Origin: Rhineura floridana
Taxonomy: Eukaryota > Chordata > Lepidosauria > Squamata > Rhineuridae
Assembly: GCF_030035675.1 (NCBI RefSeq)
Contig: NC_084482.1
Span: 187,833,873 to 187,897,872 of the forward strand
Length of the DNA: 64,000 nt
Direction of reading: 5' to 3'
Both the position numbers and the translations under genes were made by a program. This document shows, in pieces, positions 21,595 through 31,250 of the stretch (position 1 is its first letter; every line of letters begins with the position of its first letter). Under the pieces are notes generated by a model. The model saw nothing but the letters and a program-made list of their open reading frames with translations. It had not been told where the DNA came from and did no database searches.

Positions 21595-22790
21595 AGTATC
21601 CAGACAGCAATCCAGCACCTGTACAGACTCACCTGACTCCGATGATAAGAAGAAAAGACCTGAAGTCATCAGTGTCCTGATGGCACCCTACTCCAGACCC
21701 CCTGATGATCCCACCCAGTGGCTTCATAGAGATGTTAAACTGCATGGGGAACCAGATGGAACCCTGTGGCACCCCACAACATGGGCCATGGAGCATAGCA
21801 GAAGTACCTCATTGCCATTATCTCGAACTGACCTGACAGGGAGGAGTGGAACAACTACAACACCATGCCCCCAGCTCCCATCCTACAGGGTCAGTCCAGT
21901 AAGATTTCATTGCTGATGATATCAAAAGTCACAGAGAGATCCAGGAAAACTAACAAGGTGTCACTCCTCCCGTCTCCCTCCTGGAGCCAATAATTCATCA
22001 GGGCAACCAAAGTGGTGTCATGGCCCCCCCAGAGGACTCCTCAGATGAGGATGACTCAGGAGTAACAGCAGCAGACCCAGGAGCAGCAGGAGACACGGAG
22101 GAGCCTCCTGAGAATCCAGCTCCTTCTGCCCCTCAGCTGCAGAGCACCCCAGGGACAGCACAGGCCCTGCAGCCAGACACAGACAGTGAACAGGATACTC
22201 CCCCCTCACCTGCAGAACGTAGACAGCAGAAGGTCAGGCAGAAGAGAGGCAGGCCTGTCTCCTTAAGGCCCAAACGCTGAGGGCTCACACCTGCTGTCCA
22301 TCCTGCTCTTTATAAGGCACACCTTGGCTGCAGCTTGTTGCTGACTGCAATGTCAGGTGTGGCTTTGTGTAGACCTAGTTTCCCTGCAGCATCTCTTTGA
22401 CTGACCTCCTTGGCAATTGATCCCGGACCTCCACTGACCTCGCTTCTGGACTTCTGACTTGGCAAGTACGCTTCGGATAGGCCTGGCAGATTTACAACCC
22501 GACTGCTGGCTAAGGACTTTCCTTCCCTCCCAAAGACCCAGGAATTTCCAGCCCCCCCTGACACTGCTGATGCAGTGTAGAGCTGACAAATGGCTTGGGT
22601 CCCAAACCTTGGCCTGAACCCAAACTGGAATGGGTCTAGATAATCTTTTTCTTCCAGGAATGTTTGAGGCTGATTGGCCACCACTCTTTTGAATACCTTA
22701 TTTATTCATATTTATAAAAATATTTATAGACCGCCCTCTTGCAAAACATCAGGGTGATGTACAGCAACATAAAAACATTTAAAAGGAAAA
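21595..22790 (-). mobile_element. L2-like LINE, minus strand, split by an LTR-like insert
   Basis: The plus strand shows the reverse of L2/CR1-group RT coding: 'aaccctgtggcacccc' near 21760, 'agagagatccaggaaaac' near 21930, and 'aactggaatgggtctaga' near 22625. A separate 3' tail, minus strand, is at 22699-22790. The LINE is interrupted at 22016-22563. No frame survives. Confidence 0.55.
22016..22563 (+). mobile_element. LTR-like fossil (possible solo LTR of an LTR retrotransposon)
   Basis: Bounded by TGTCA and TGACA, the inverted ends typical of LTRs, with a TATA-like 'ctttataagg' near 22310. It is 548 bp long and lies inside an L2-like fragment. The GC-rich left half has a proline- and glutamate-rich open stretch that I do not treat as a gene. 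No target duplication is evident. It looks old and broken; the family is uncertain (Ty3-like or ERV). Confidence 0.4.
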
Positions 22791-23104
22791 CAAGCCCCTT
22801 GAAAAGGCTTCACCAGGGTTTCATCCGCCCAATTTTCAGGGATCCTCCCCCTTCCCTTTCATATTCCAGCCTAGCCCACTTAGCAGGGTCCTCTGAACAT
22901 GAGGGAGCCTTTCCAGGCAGCTGCTGGGTGCAAGGAGAGAGTGGGGAAGTCGGATTCTACTTGCCCCAAAACACACATATTTCTCTGAACCCAATGCAAA
23001 GAATTCAGCGCTGTGAGGTAAAGATGAAACCACTGGCTTACACAGCTTTAAAAGGGGATTGTTTCCCAATTATTTACCATGCTAATTATTTGGAACTTCC
23101 ATGT

Positions 23105-23256
23105 TAAAAGGCAGCATGTCTCTTAATACTAGTAGGAGGGTTGTTGCCTTCCCACCCTGCTTGTGAGCTTCCCAGAAGCATCTGGTTGGCCATTGTTGCT
23201 GGGTTGGACGGATCCTTGATATGATCCAGCAGGACTCTTCTTATGTTCTTAGGAAA
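23105..23256 (+). mobile_element. CR1 (ATGTTCTT type) 3' end
   Basis: 'cttgtgagcttcccagaagc', 'atctggttggccattg' and 'gatccagcaggactcttc', ending in ttatgttctta. Confidence 0.7.
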
Positions 23257-23424
23257 GCAAAATCTGGAGGCATTTACACTGCTGTGTGCCCTGCTTAAAT
23301 TATGAGGCCATCGAGCCCTCTCAGACACTCTTCCACTGCTATGATCTCCTAGCAGTAAAGACAAATTTATGGGGGATAAGTCTATCAGTGGCCTCTGGTC
23401 GTGTGGATATATTATATACTATCT

Positions 23425-23485
23425 CCAGGATCAGAAAGCAGCATGCTTCTGAATACCAGTCACTAGGGAGCAACAGTACCTCTAA
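23425..23485 (+). mobile_element. CR1 (ATGTTCTT type) short fragment
   Basis: 'cagcatgcttctgaatacca' matches 30560-30585 of the intact CR1. Confidence 0.5.
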
Positions 23486-24059
23486 CAAAGTTCTTTCTAA
23501 CATTTAGTCAGAACCCCTTTCTTGTAGCTTGAACCCATTGATCCGGGTTCTACCAGTAGCAGTCTGTGGGGCAATGAAGGCAGGGTGGTCTGGCTCCCGG
23601 ATGTTGAGGGTCACTGCCACTTACAGTACACAGGGAGCTCAGCATGGTTTGGGTAGGGCAGGAGAGCCAATCGGATGCTCCTGTAGCTGCCATGTCTGCA
23701 CCACACTGAGCCGCCTTTCCCTCTCAGTAAGTGGCAGCAGCTCTCGGCATCTGTGAGACAGGTATGCAACACTGCCTCTCTTTCACTGTTCTACCAGCCT
23801 CTACTGGGTCCTACCCTCTTGAGAAGAAGTGAGTCTACTCCAGCCTTATTGGGTCTACTTTGTTTTTCATTAGAACCCCAAGATCTACCAACCACAAAAA
23901 GCACAATATATATATATATAGTTAAAAGTCTAGAGCAGGGTGTTTCTGAACACATTCAGGATCTACGTATTCAATACCAGAATGAACCTCACAGTGCTTT
24001 CTCATAAAAGTCCACCCTGACTAGTTTGTCTTTGTTTTCAGCAGCCTAATTTAGTTGGA
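23486..24059. other. No feature recognised
   Basis: Contains a short (TA)n run at 23906-23921. Otherwise unassigned. Confidence 0.35.
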
Positions 24060-24360
24060 AAAGTCATTTTGTTGTTGCTATCGTTAAGTGATTGGGAATC
24101 AGTAACTCTTAGTGATCTACTGCAAATGACCCAGAGATCTACCAGATCTGCCTTCAGTTCACACCCTGCCCTGGAACAAGAGAGGCACACATTTGCTCTA
24201 TCATCTATGTGGCAGCCCTTCAAATATTTGAAGATAGTTATCATATTGCGTCTTAATTGTCTCTTCTCTAGGGTAGATGTACCCAACACCTTCAGTCTTT
24301 CCTCATAGGAGTAGGTCTCCAGGCTCCTCACTATTACTTGGGTGTGAAAGGGGAGATTTT
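24060..24360 (-). mobile_element. CR1 LINE C-terminal fragment, minus strand
   Basis: The minus strand encodes 'VRSLETYSYEERLKVLG' and 'TLEKRQLRRNMITIFKYLKG', the conserved CR1 ORF2 C-terminus, degraded. Confidence 0.7.
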
Positions 24361-24837
24361 TTTCCCCAAGAGTGTCCTGTGCCTCCAGAATACACAGCCA
24401 CCTTTGGCTATGACAATGCAATGAGGTTAGGCATCTAATTACACCTGGAACATGCCAACAGAAAGAAGCCCAAGGGTTTGAGGGATGTAGTACTCATGGG
24501 CCCTTAACGTTTCATCACAGAAGAACCTCTGGTGCTTTCAAGGTGGCAGTGGGAGGGAAATTAATATGAACCAGGCACCAGAATGTTTCTTTAGTGTCCG
24601 AAAAGCTCCAGATAGTGGGAGGGAGAATTGGTTGTCTTAACACCTCCACAAACTGAAGAATGTCTTTAAAAGACTCCTCTGCCCAACTTTAAGATGCAGA
24701 TACCAACAAATGTGACAGCAGTGAAAAGTGAGAGTGGACACCAGTGTACAACTACCCATCTCAGGTAAGACACAATGGAAGCAACAAAGAAATTGATAGT
24801 CTATAAGCTTGTGACTATAAGCGATCTGTGATTTTTT
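24361..24837. other. No feature recognised
   Basis: No supported gene or repeat. Confidence 0.35.
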
Positions 24838-25175
24838 TAAAAAAATCCTCATGAAAATTCTCCACCATTTTAGTGCGAATTTCTCCACATTTTTGTAGGC
24901 AGTTTTGACAAAGGTACACATTTTTGCAAGCCATTTCTCATCATATCATGCGTGTTTGCATGTTACTTTCACTCATGTATTCATTTTTATGCACTTTCCC
25001 CTAATATATGCATTTGTGTGAATGTTGTTTAGTTGGCAAACTGCATCTCAAAATTCTAATAATTGCACATTTCAAAGGATGGCTGTGTTTCAGTTCTCAT
25101 AATGTTTTGGAAATTGCAAATTTGATAAATTCTGCTTGAAATGAGAACTGAATCAAGATTCTCACCCATCCCTAG
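24838..25175 (-). mobile_element. hAT-like family X, partial copy, reverse orientation
   Basis: Ends 'ctcacccatccctag'. The interior has reverse-orientation ~30-bp units ('acatttttgtaggc', 'acatttttgcaagc', 'attcatttttatgc'). Confidence 0.65.
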
Positions 25176-25555
25176 TGTGCAGGTAGCTCAAATGTATGAA
25201 CGGCGAAGGGCAATCTTAACAACATCTGGAGATGATGCAAATAATCTATTACACACAGTATTTGTATCTCTACACAGCATGCTGCTCTCACCCTTTTGGC
25301 ATTTTGCTAAGCTCAGCAAAGTAAACCCTCCAAAACCAGTCATTGTTGTTCTGCCAAGAGTTGGTGAATGCAGTGGTCCAAATTTGTACTTTTGTTGTTT
25401 TTGTTTCATTTTCATTCAACTGTATTCTCTTTTTTCTGTTTTCTTGTTTCTTACATATTATTGAACTATATGTTTTTGACCAACATAAATAAAAAGAAAC
25501 TGTTTTAAAAGCATAGTATACATATGAATTTATACAGTATAATTGTTAACGGGAA
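25176..25555. other. No feature recognised
   Basis: Unassigned; no domain-bearing frame. Confidence 0.35.
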
Positions 25556-25738
25556 GGGAAGGGCCATAGCTGAGTGGAACAGCACCCACTTTGCATGCCG
25601 TTTCCATCCCTGGGAGAGACTCCCTATCTGAAACCCTGGAGAGTTGCTGCCAGTCATTGTAAACAATACCAAACTAGATGGACCAGTGGGTTTGACTGAG
25701 TACAAGGCAGCTTCCTATGTTTTTATGTTCTTATATTA
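25556..25738 (+). mobile_element. tRNA-derived SINE with CR1-type 3' tail
   Basis: Head 'ggccatagctgagtgg' and box B-like 'ccgtttccatccctgg', then 'aaccctggagagttgctg' and 'actagatggaccagtggg'. It ends 'cttcctatgtttttatg' plus ttctta, copying the CR1 tail. The best plus-strand copy. Confidence 0.75.
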
Positions 25739-26270
25739 CAAGAGTGGCTGTATACTATAGCCAGCGTGGATTTTTCACATTCCACAAGGTTAAATTGAAT
25801 ATACCCCCATGCCATTCTGATGCTTCCCATAAGCTCATTTCAAAACAAAACCTTACAAAACTTATAGTCTTGAACTCAGAAACACTTGCTTAACAACCCT
25901 CTAAATTTTCATGGTGATACACAAAACAGTCAGAGAGCATCGAGCGTTCAAAGTCTAAAAAGATAGGAAAAAACCCCAGAGCCCTTTTGGACTTTTTTCT
26001 CTGAGTTCTCATAATCTGTTGAAATTCATTAAAAATCAGCCATGTTCACAGAGTACCTGTAATCCTATTACTGACCTTGCCCCATACTCTGACCTTCATC
26101 TTCTGCAGTTTAAAAGTTTAAAAAAAATGCCTGGCTGATTTTTAATTAATTTAAGAAATTTTGGCTTGAACACAATGATAGTGCCGGGCATGCTCAGTAA
26201 GAACCAACTGTCAGTGTTCTAAAAGCCAGACTCTCAGCTGCTGGGCTTGGCTAATCAGGGGGCCACATCC
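25739..26270. other. No feature recognised
   Basis: No supported gene or repeat. Confidence 0.35.
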
Positions 26271-26541
26271 ACACCAGACTTGGATTTCACTTGAGACAGT
26301 CATGGCTTCCCCCAAAGAATCCTGGGAAGTGTAGTTTGTGAAGTGTGCTAAGAACAGACTCTTATTCTGGATCCAGTGGCCAGAGTGGTTTAACAGTCAG
26401 CCACTCTGACTGAAGGTCTGTGAAGGGAACAGGGCGTCTCCTAGCAATTCTCAGCACCCTTCACTAACTACACTTGCCAGGATTCTTTGAGAGAAGCCAT
26501 GTCTGTCCAAAGTGAAATAAAGGCCTGGTGTGGATGTGGCC
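26271..26541. mobile_element. MITE family P, complete palindrome
   Basis: Inverted ends ggccacatccacaccag on both sides, internal 'tcctgggaagtgtagttt' and 'actacacttgccagg'. 271 bp, non-coding. Confidence 0.8.
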
Positions 26542-26740
26542 AGGGACAGCTTTGGTTTAAATTTGGGTGGGAGGCTACATGTGCCTGCTGTAAAATAAAA
26601 AGGTGGGGGAAAGGCTGAAAAACAGTGATACTGTTCACAATGTTTTCCTTTTGGAAAGGAAAGGGCCTTCCCCTCTGCCCAGTGCCCACCCACCAAATCT
26701 TCTCCTCCTCCCCTCCCTGCCCCTCCCCCAGGTCAGCATT

Positions 26741-26942
26741 GGACTATGACCTGGGAGACCAGGGTTCGAATCCCCACACAGCCATAAAGCTCACTGGGTG
26801 ACTTTGGAGCAGTCACTGCCTCTCAGCCTTGGAGGAAGGCTATGATAAAACGACATCATGGTAAAATGTTTTCCATGAAAACCCTATTCATAGAGTCGCC
26901 ATAAGTCAGGATCGACTTGAAAGCAGTCCATTTCCATTTTCA
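26741..26942 (+). mobile_element. tRNA-derived SINE with BovB-like tail
   Basis: 'cattggactatgacctgg', 'agggttcgaatccccac' and 'aaagctcactgggtgactt', with the tail 'caggatcgacttgaaagcag' and a T-rich end. Inserted in the C/T-rich array. Confidence 0.8.
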
Positions 26943-27189
26943 AACATGATTGCACAGAAATAAATCCCATTGAACTCAAAAAATATGCAAATGATCAAAC
27001 CCACCCTCTCTTCTCCCTTCTATCCCATCCTTCTTGTCCCTTCCCTCCCCCTTCCTTTGCCCCTCCCTACCCATCCCCATCCCCTTCCAATCCCCTCCTT
27101 TCTAACCATGATTGCATAGGAGTAAATCCCATTGAACTCAATAAGCATAAAAATGATCAAACCTGTCTTTCCCTCTCCTTATTTTATTT

Positions 27190-27515
27190 ACGACATGGGG
27201 AAATGCAGCCGTGAGGTCCTGGAAGCAAAATTTAGGTTGCTAGGTAGGATGCTGAAAGCCAGGACCTCCAAGGTGGCTTTCTCTGAAATGCTACCGGTTC
27301 CACGCGCAGGACCAGCCAGACAGGCCCAGCTTCACAGTCTCAATGCGTGGATGAGACGATGGTGTCGGGTGGAAGGGTTTGGATTTGTTAGGCACTGGGG
27401 AACTTTTGGGGACAAGCCGGGCCTGTACAAAAGGGACGGGCTCCACTTGAACCAGAATGGAACCAGACTGCTGGCACTTAAAATTAAAAAGGTGGCAGAG
27501 CAGCTTTTAAACTGA
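27190..27515 (+). pseudogene. CR1 ORF1 remnant: C-terminal part of an esterase-like (SGNH) domain
   Basis: This open stretch reads 'RDGLHLNQNGTRLLALKIKK' near its end. 'DGLHLN' matches the Asp-x-x-His block of SGNH/GDSL esterases, a domain known from CR1 ORF1 proteins. The upstream part that would carry the nucleophile Ser block is missing because the element is 5'-truncated; the frame now opens into flanking array sequence. About 108 codons are CR1-derived. It is a remnant rather than a working ORF1. ORF2 starts about 120 bp downstream. Confidence 0.65.
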
Positions 27516-27634
27516 CTGAGGGGGGAAACCCGACAGGAGCTGAGAAAGGTCCGGTTCGGAATAAACCTCCCCCCTGGGATAAAAACCAAAGAAATGATGA
27601 AATTTTAAAAGGGGTAGGCCTAGAAGTAGGCATT

Positions 27635-30526
27635 GTGAGAGCAGGGGCACAGGATATAAATTCAGAAGAGCAAAATTACCACAGCCCTAACCACAAGTGC
27701 CAAAGACACTTGAAGAGAGACACTGCTTACAAGTGCCTGTACGCTAATGCTAGGAGCCTCCGAACCAAGATGGGAGAACTGGAGTGCTTGGTCTTAGAGG
27801 AGAGCATTGATATAGTGAGCATAACGGAGACCTGGTGGAATGGAGAAAACCAGTGGGATACGGTTATCCCTGGATATAAACTATATCGGAAGGACAGGGC
27901 AGGACGTATTGGTGGCAGAGTCGCTCTATACGTGAAAGAAGGCATTGAATCCAGCAAGCTCAAAACCCCAAAAGAGGCAGACTCCTCCACAGAATCGTTG
28001 GGGGTGGTGATACCATGCCCCAGGAGGGACTTAATACTGGGAACGATCTATCGTCCCCCTGATCAAAATGCTCAGGGAGACCTTGAGATGAGATATGAAA
28101 TTGAGGACGCATCCAAACTAGGAAATGTGGTAGTAATGGGTGACTTCAACTACCCGGACATAGACTGGCTGCATATGTGTTCCAGTCATGACAAAGAAGC
28201 AAAGTTTCTAGATATTCTAAATGACTATTCCCTAGACCAGTTGGTCATGGAACTGACCAGAGGGACGGCAACCCTGGACTTAATCCTCAGTGGGGACCGG
28301 GACCTGGTGCGAGATGTAAGTGTTGTTGAACCGATTGGGAGCAGTGACCACAGTGCTATTAAATTAAACATACATGTAAATGGCCAATTGCCAAGAAAAT
28401 CCAACACAGTCACATTTGACTTCAAAAGAGGAAACTTCACAAAAATGAGGGGATTGGTAAAAAGAAAGCTGAAAAACAAAGTCCAGAGGGTCACATCACT
28501 TGAAAATGCTTGGAAGTTGTTTAAAAACACTATATTAGAAGCTCAACGGGAGTGCATACCGCAGATCAGAAAAGGTACCGCCAGGGCCAAGAAGATGCCA
28601 GCATGGTTAACGAGCAAAGTCAAGGAAGCTCTTAGAAGCAAAAAGTCTTCCTTCAAAAAATGGAAGTCTTGTCCAAATGAAGACAATAAAAAGGAACACA
28701 AACTCTGGCAAAAGAAATGCAAGAAGACAATAAGGGATGCTAAAAAACAATTTGAGGAGCACATTGCTAAGAACATAAAAACCAACAACAACAAATTCTA
28801 TAAATACATTCAAAGCAGGAGACCATCTAGGGAGACAATTGGACCCTTGGATGATAAGGGAGTCAAAGGTGTCCTAAAGAACGATAAGGAGATTGCAGAG
28901 AAGCTAAATGAATTCTTTGCATCTGTCTTCACAGTGGAAGATATAGGGCAGATCCCTGAACCTGAACTAACATTTGCAGGAAGGGATTCTGAGGAACTGA
29001 GACAAATAGTGGTAACGAGAGAGGAAGTTCTAAGCTTAATGGACAATATAAAAACTGACAAATCACCGGGCCCGGATGGCATCCACCCGAGAGTTCTCAA
29101 AGAACTCAAATGTGAAATTGCTGATCTGCTAACTAAAATATGTAACTTGTCCCTTGGGTCCTCCTCCGTGCCTGAGGACTGGAAAGTGGCAAATGTAACG
29201 CCAATCTTCAAAAAGGGATCCAGAGGGGATCCCGGAAATTACAGGCCAGTTAGCTTAACTTCTGTCCCTGGAAAACTGGTAGAAAGTATGATTAAAGCTA
29301 GATTAACTAAGCACATAGAAGAACAAGCCTTGCTGAAGCAGAGCCAGCATGGCTTCTGCAAGGGAAAGTCCTGTCTCAGTAACCTATTAGAATTCTTTGA
29401 GAGTGTCAACAAGCATATAGATAGAGGTGATCCAGTGGACATAGTGTACTTAGACTTTCAAAAAGCGTTTGACAAGGTACCTCACCAAAGGCTTCTGAGG
29501 AAGCTTAGCAGTCATGGAATAAGAGGAGAGGTCCTCTTGTGGATAAGAAATTGGTTAAGAAGCAGAAAGCAGAGAGTAGGAATAAACGGACAGTTCTCCC
29601 AATGGAGGGCTGTAGAAAGTGGAGTCCCTCAAGGATCGGTATTGGGACCTGTACTTTTCAACTTGTTCATTAATGACCTAGAATTAGGAGTGAGCAGTGA
29701 AGTGGCCAAGTTTGCTGATGACACTAAATTGTTCAGGGGTGTTAAAACAAAAAGGGATTGCGAAGAGCTCCAAAAAGACCTCTCCAAACTGAGTGAATGG
29801 GCAGAAAAATGGCAAATGCAATTCAATATAAATAAGTGTAAAATTATGCATATTGGAGCAAAAAATCTTAATTTCACATATACGCTCATGGGGTCTGAAC
29901 TGGCGGTGACCGACCAGGAGAGAGACCTCGGGGTTGTAGTGGACAGCACGATGAAAATGTCGACCCAGTGTGCGGCAGCTGTGAAAAAGGCAAATTCCAT
30001 GCTAGCGATAATTAGGAAAGGTATTGAAAATAAAACCGCCGATATCATAATGCCATTGTATAAATCTATGGTGCGGCCGCATTTGGAATACTGTGTACAG
30101 TTCTGGTCGCCTCATCTCAAAAAGGATATTCTAGAGTTGGAAAAGGTTCAGAAGAGGGCAACCAGAATGATCAAGGGGATGGAGCGACTCCCTTACGAGG
30201 AAAGGTTGCAGCATTTGGGGCTTTTTAGTTTAGAGAAAAGGCGGGTCAGAGGAGACATGATAGAAGTGTATAAAATTATGCATGGCATTGAGAAAGTGGA
30301 TAGAGAAAAGTTCTTCTCCCTCTCTCATAATACTAGAACTCGTGGACATTCAAAGAAGCTGAATGTTGGAAGATTCAGGACAGACAAAAGGAAGTACTTC
30401 TTTACTCAGCGCATAGTTAAACTATGGAATTTGCTCCCACAAGATGCAGTAACGGCCACCAGCTTGGATGGCTTTAAAAGAAGATTAGACAAATTCATGG
30501 AGGACGGGGCTATCAATGGCTACTAG
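27635..30526 (+). CDS. CR1 ORF2: APE endonuclease plus reverse transcriptase
   Basis: A 963-codon frame without interruption. The N-terminal APE-type endonuclease shows 'ITETWW' (about residues 63-68), 'YRPP' (139-142), 'GDFNYPDIDW' (169-178) and 'SSDHSAI' (236-242). The reverse transcriptase follows, with 'DFQKAFDKVPH' near 607, 'GVPQGSVLGP' near 663 and the catalytic 'FADD' near 693. The C-terminal CR1 domain has 'YEERLQHLGLFSLEKRRVRG'. In vertebrates this protein nicks DNA and copies its own RNA at the site. The first ATG was taken as the start; the true start could differ by a few codons. All catalytic motifs I can check are kept, so this copy is recent. Whether it is expressed cannot be told from sequence. 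Confidence 0.85.
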   Translation: MRAGAQDINSEEQNYHSPNHKCQRHLKRDTAYKCLYANARSLRTKMGELECLVLEESIDIVSITETWWNGENQWDTVIPGYKLYRKDRAGRIGGRVALYVKEGIESSKLKTPKEADSSTESLGVVIPCPRRDLILGTIYRPPDQNAQGDLEMRYEIEDASKLGNVVVMGDFNYPDIDWLHMCSSHDKEAKFLDILNDYSLDQLVMELTRGTATLDLILSGDRDLVRDVSVVEPIGSSDHSAIKLNIHVNGQLPRKSNTVTFDFKRGNFTKMRGLVKRKLKNKVQRVTSLENAWKLFKNTILEAQRECIPQIRKGTARAKKMPAWLTSKVKEALRSKKSSFKKWKSCPNEDNKKEHKLWQKKCKKTIRDAKKQFEEHIAKNIKTNNNKFYKYIQSRRPSRETIGPLDDKGVKGVLKNDKEIAEKLNEFFASVFTVEDIGQIPEPELTFAGRDSEELRQIVVTREEVLSLMDNIKTDKSPGPDGIHPRVLKELKCEIADLLTKICNLSLGSSSVPEDWKVANVTPIFKKGSRGDPGNYRPVSLTSVPGKLVESMIKARLTKHIEEQALLKQSQHGFCKGKSCLSNLLEFFESVNKHIDRGDPVDIVYLDFQKAFDKVPHQRLLRKLSSHGIRGEVLLWIRNWLRSRKQRVGINGQFSQWRAVESGVPQGSVLGPVLFNLFINDLELGVSSEVAKFADDTKLFRGVKTKRDCEELQKDLSKLSEWAEKWQMQFNINKCKIMHIGAKNLNFTYTLMGSELAVTDQERDLGVVVDSTMKMSTQCAAAVKKANSMLAIIRKGIENKTADIIMPLYKSMVRPHLEYCVQFWSPHLKKDILELEKVQKRATRMIKGMERLPYEERLQHLGLFSLEKRRVRGDMIEVYKIMHGIEKVDREKFFSLSHNTRTRGHSKKLNVGRFRTDKRKYFFTQRIVKLWNLLPQDAVTATSLDGFKRRLDKFMEDGAINGY

Positions 30527-30737
30527 CCATGATGGCTGTGCTCTGCCACCCTAGTCAGAGGCAGCATGCTTCTGAAAACCAGTTGCCGGAAGCCTCAGGA
30601 GGGGAGAGTGTTCTTGCACTCGGGTCCTGCTTGCGGGCTTCCCCCAGGCACCTGGTTGGCCACTGTGAGAACAGGATGCTGGACTAGATGGGCCACTGGC
30701 CTGATCCAGCAGACTCTTCTTATGTTCTTAAGTTCTT

Positions 30738-30895
30738 ATTTGTTTATTTATTATTTGATTTATATCCCTCTCTTCCTCCCAGCAGGAGCCCAGGGCGGCA
30801 AACAGAAATGCTAAAAACACTTAAAAACATCATAAAAACAGACCTTAAAATACATTAAAACAAAACTTTTAAAAAATATTTTAAAAAAAGCTCCT
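30738..30895 (-). mobile_element. L2-like LINE 3' tail, minus strand
   Basis: 'tttatttattatttg', 'tatatccctctcttcctccc' and 'gcaggagcccagggcggc', then A-rich 3' UTR in reverse. Directly abuts the CR1 3' end. Confidence 0.6.
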
Positions 30896-31250
30896 TCCCC
30901 TCTCATCTTCCTTCTTCCTCCCCTCTCCTCTTCCTTTTTCCTCCTCCCCTGTCCACTCCAGTCCTCCCCCCCCTGGTCAGTTTTACTTATCCTAAGCATG
31001 ATTGCACAGGAGTAAATCCCACTGAACTCAATAAACATTCAAATGATCAAACCTGTCCTTATCTTCCCCTCCCCTCTGCCCTTCCCACCCTCCCTCCCCC
31101 TCCCCATCCTCTGTGGTCAGTTTCACCTATCCTAAGCATGATTGCAGGGGAGTAAATCCCACTGAACTCAATAAGCATGCAAATGATCAATCCATTCTCA
31201 GCAGACTTGTACAGGATCCCATTTCTTACCTCCCGGATTAAAAAGCAGAG

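Larger units (their letters stand above)
27182..30737 (+). mobile_element. Young CR1 LINE, nearly complete, ORF1-truncated
   Basis: A ~3.55-kb CR1 with the C-terminal part of ORF1, a spacer, an uninterrupted ORF2, and a 3' UTR ending in atgttctta units. The tail 'gatccagcagactcttctta' matches the short CR1 pieces at 18690, 23105 and 43695. Truncated at its 5' end within ORF1. CR1 elements move by target-primed reverse transcription, using an APE endonuclease and a reverse transcriptase encoded by ORF2. Confidence 0.85.
26697..31195. repeat. Tandem-like array: M2-like core plus C/T-rich spacer, split by insertions
   Basis: A ~60-bp core ('catgattgcacaggagtaaa', 'cccattgaactcaataagc', 'aaatgatcaaac') occurs at about 26943, 27106, 30991 and 31133. 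Each core is followed or preceded by 70-100 bp of C/T-rich sequence. The spacing is ~163 bp on the left and ~145 bp on the right. A SINE, a CR1 and an L2 tail interrupt the array. Confidence 0.65.

Noticed and set aside
22020-22280. Proline/glutamate-rich open stretch
   Set aside because: Inside an LTR-like fossil, low complexity, no domain; not a host gene.
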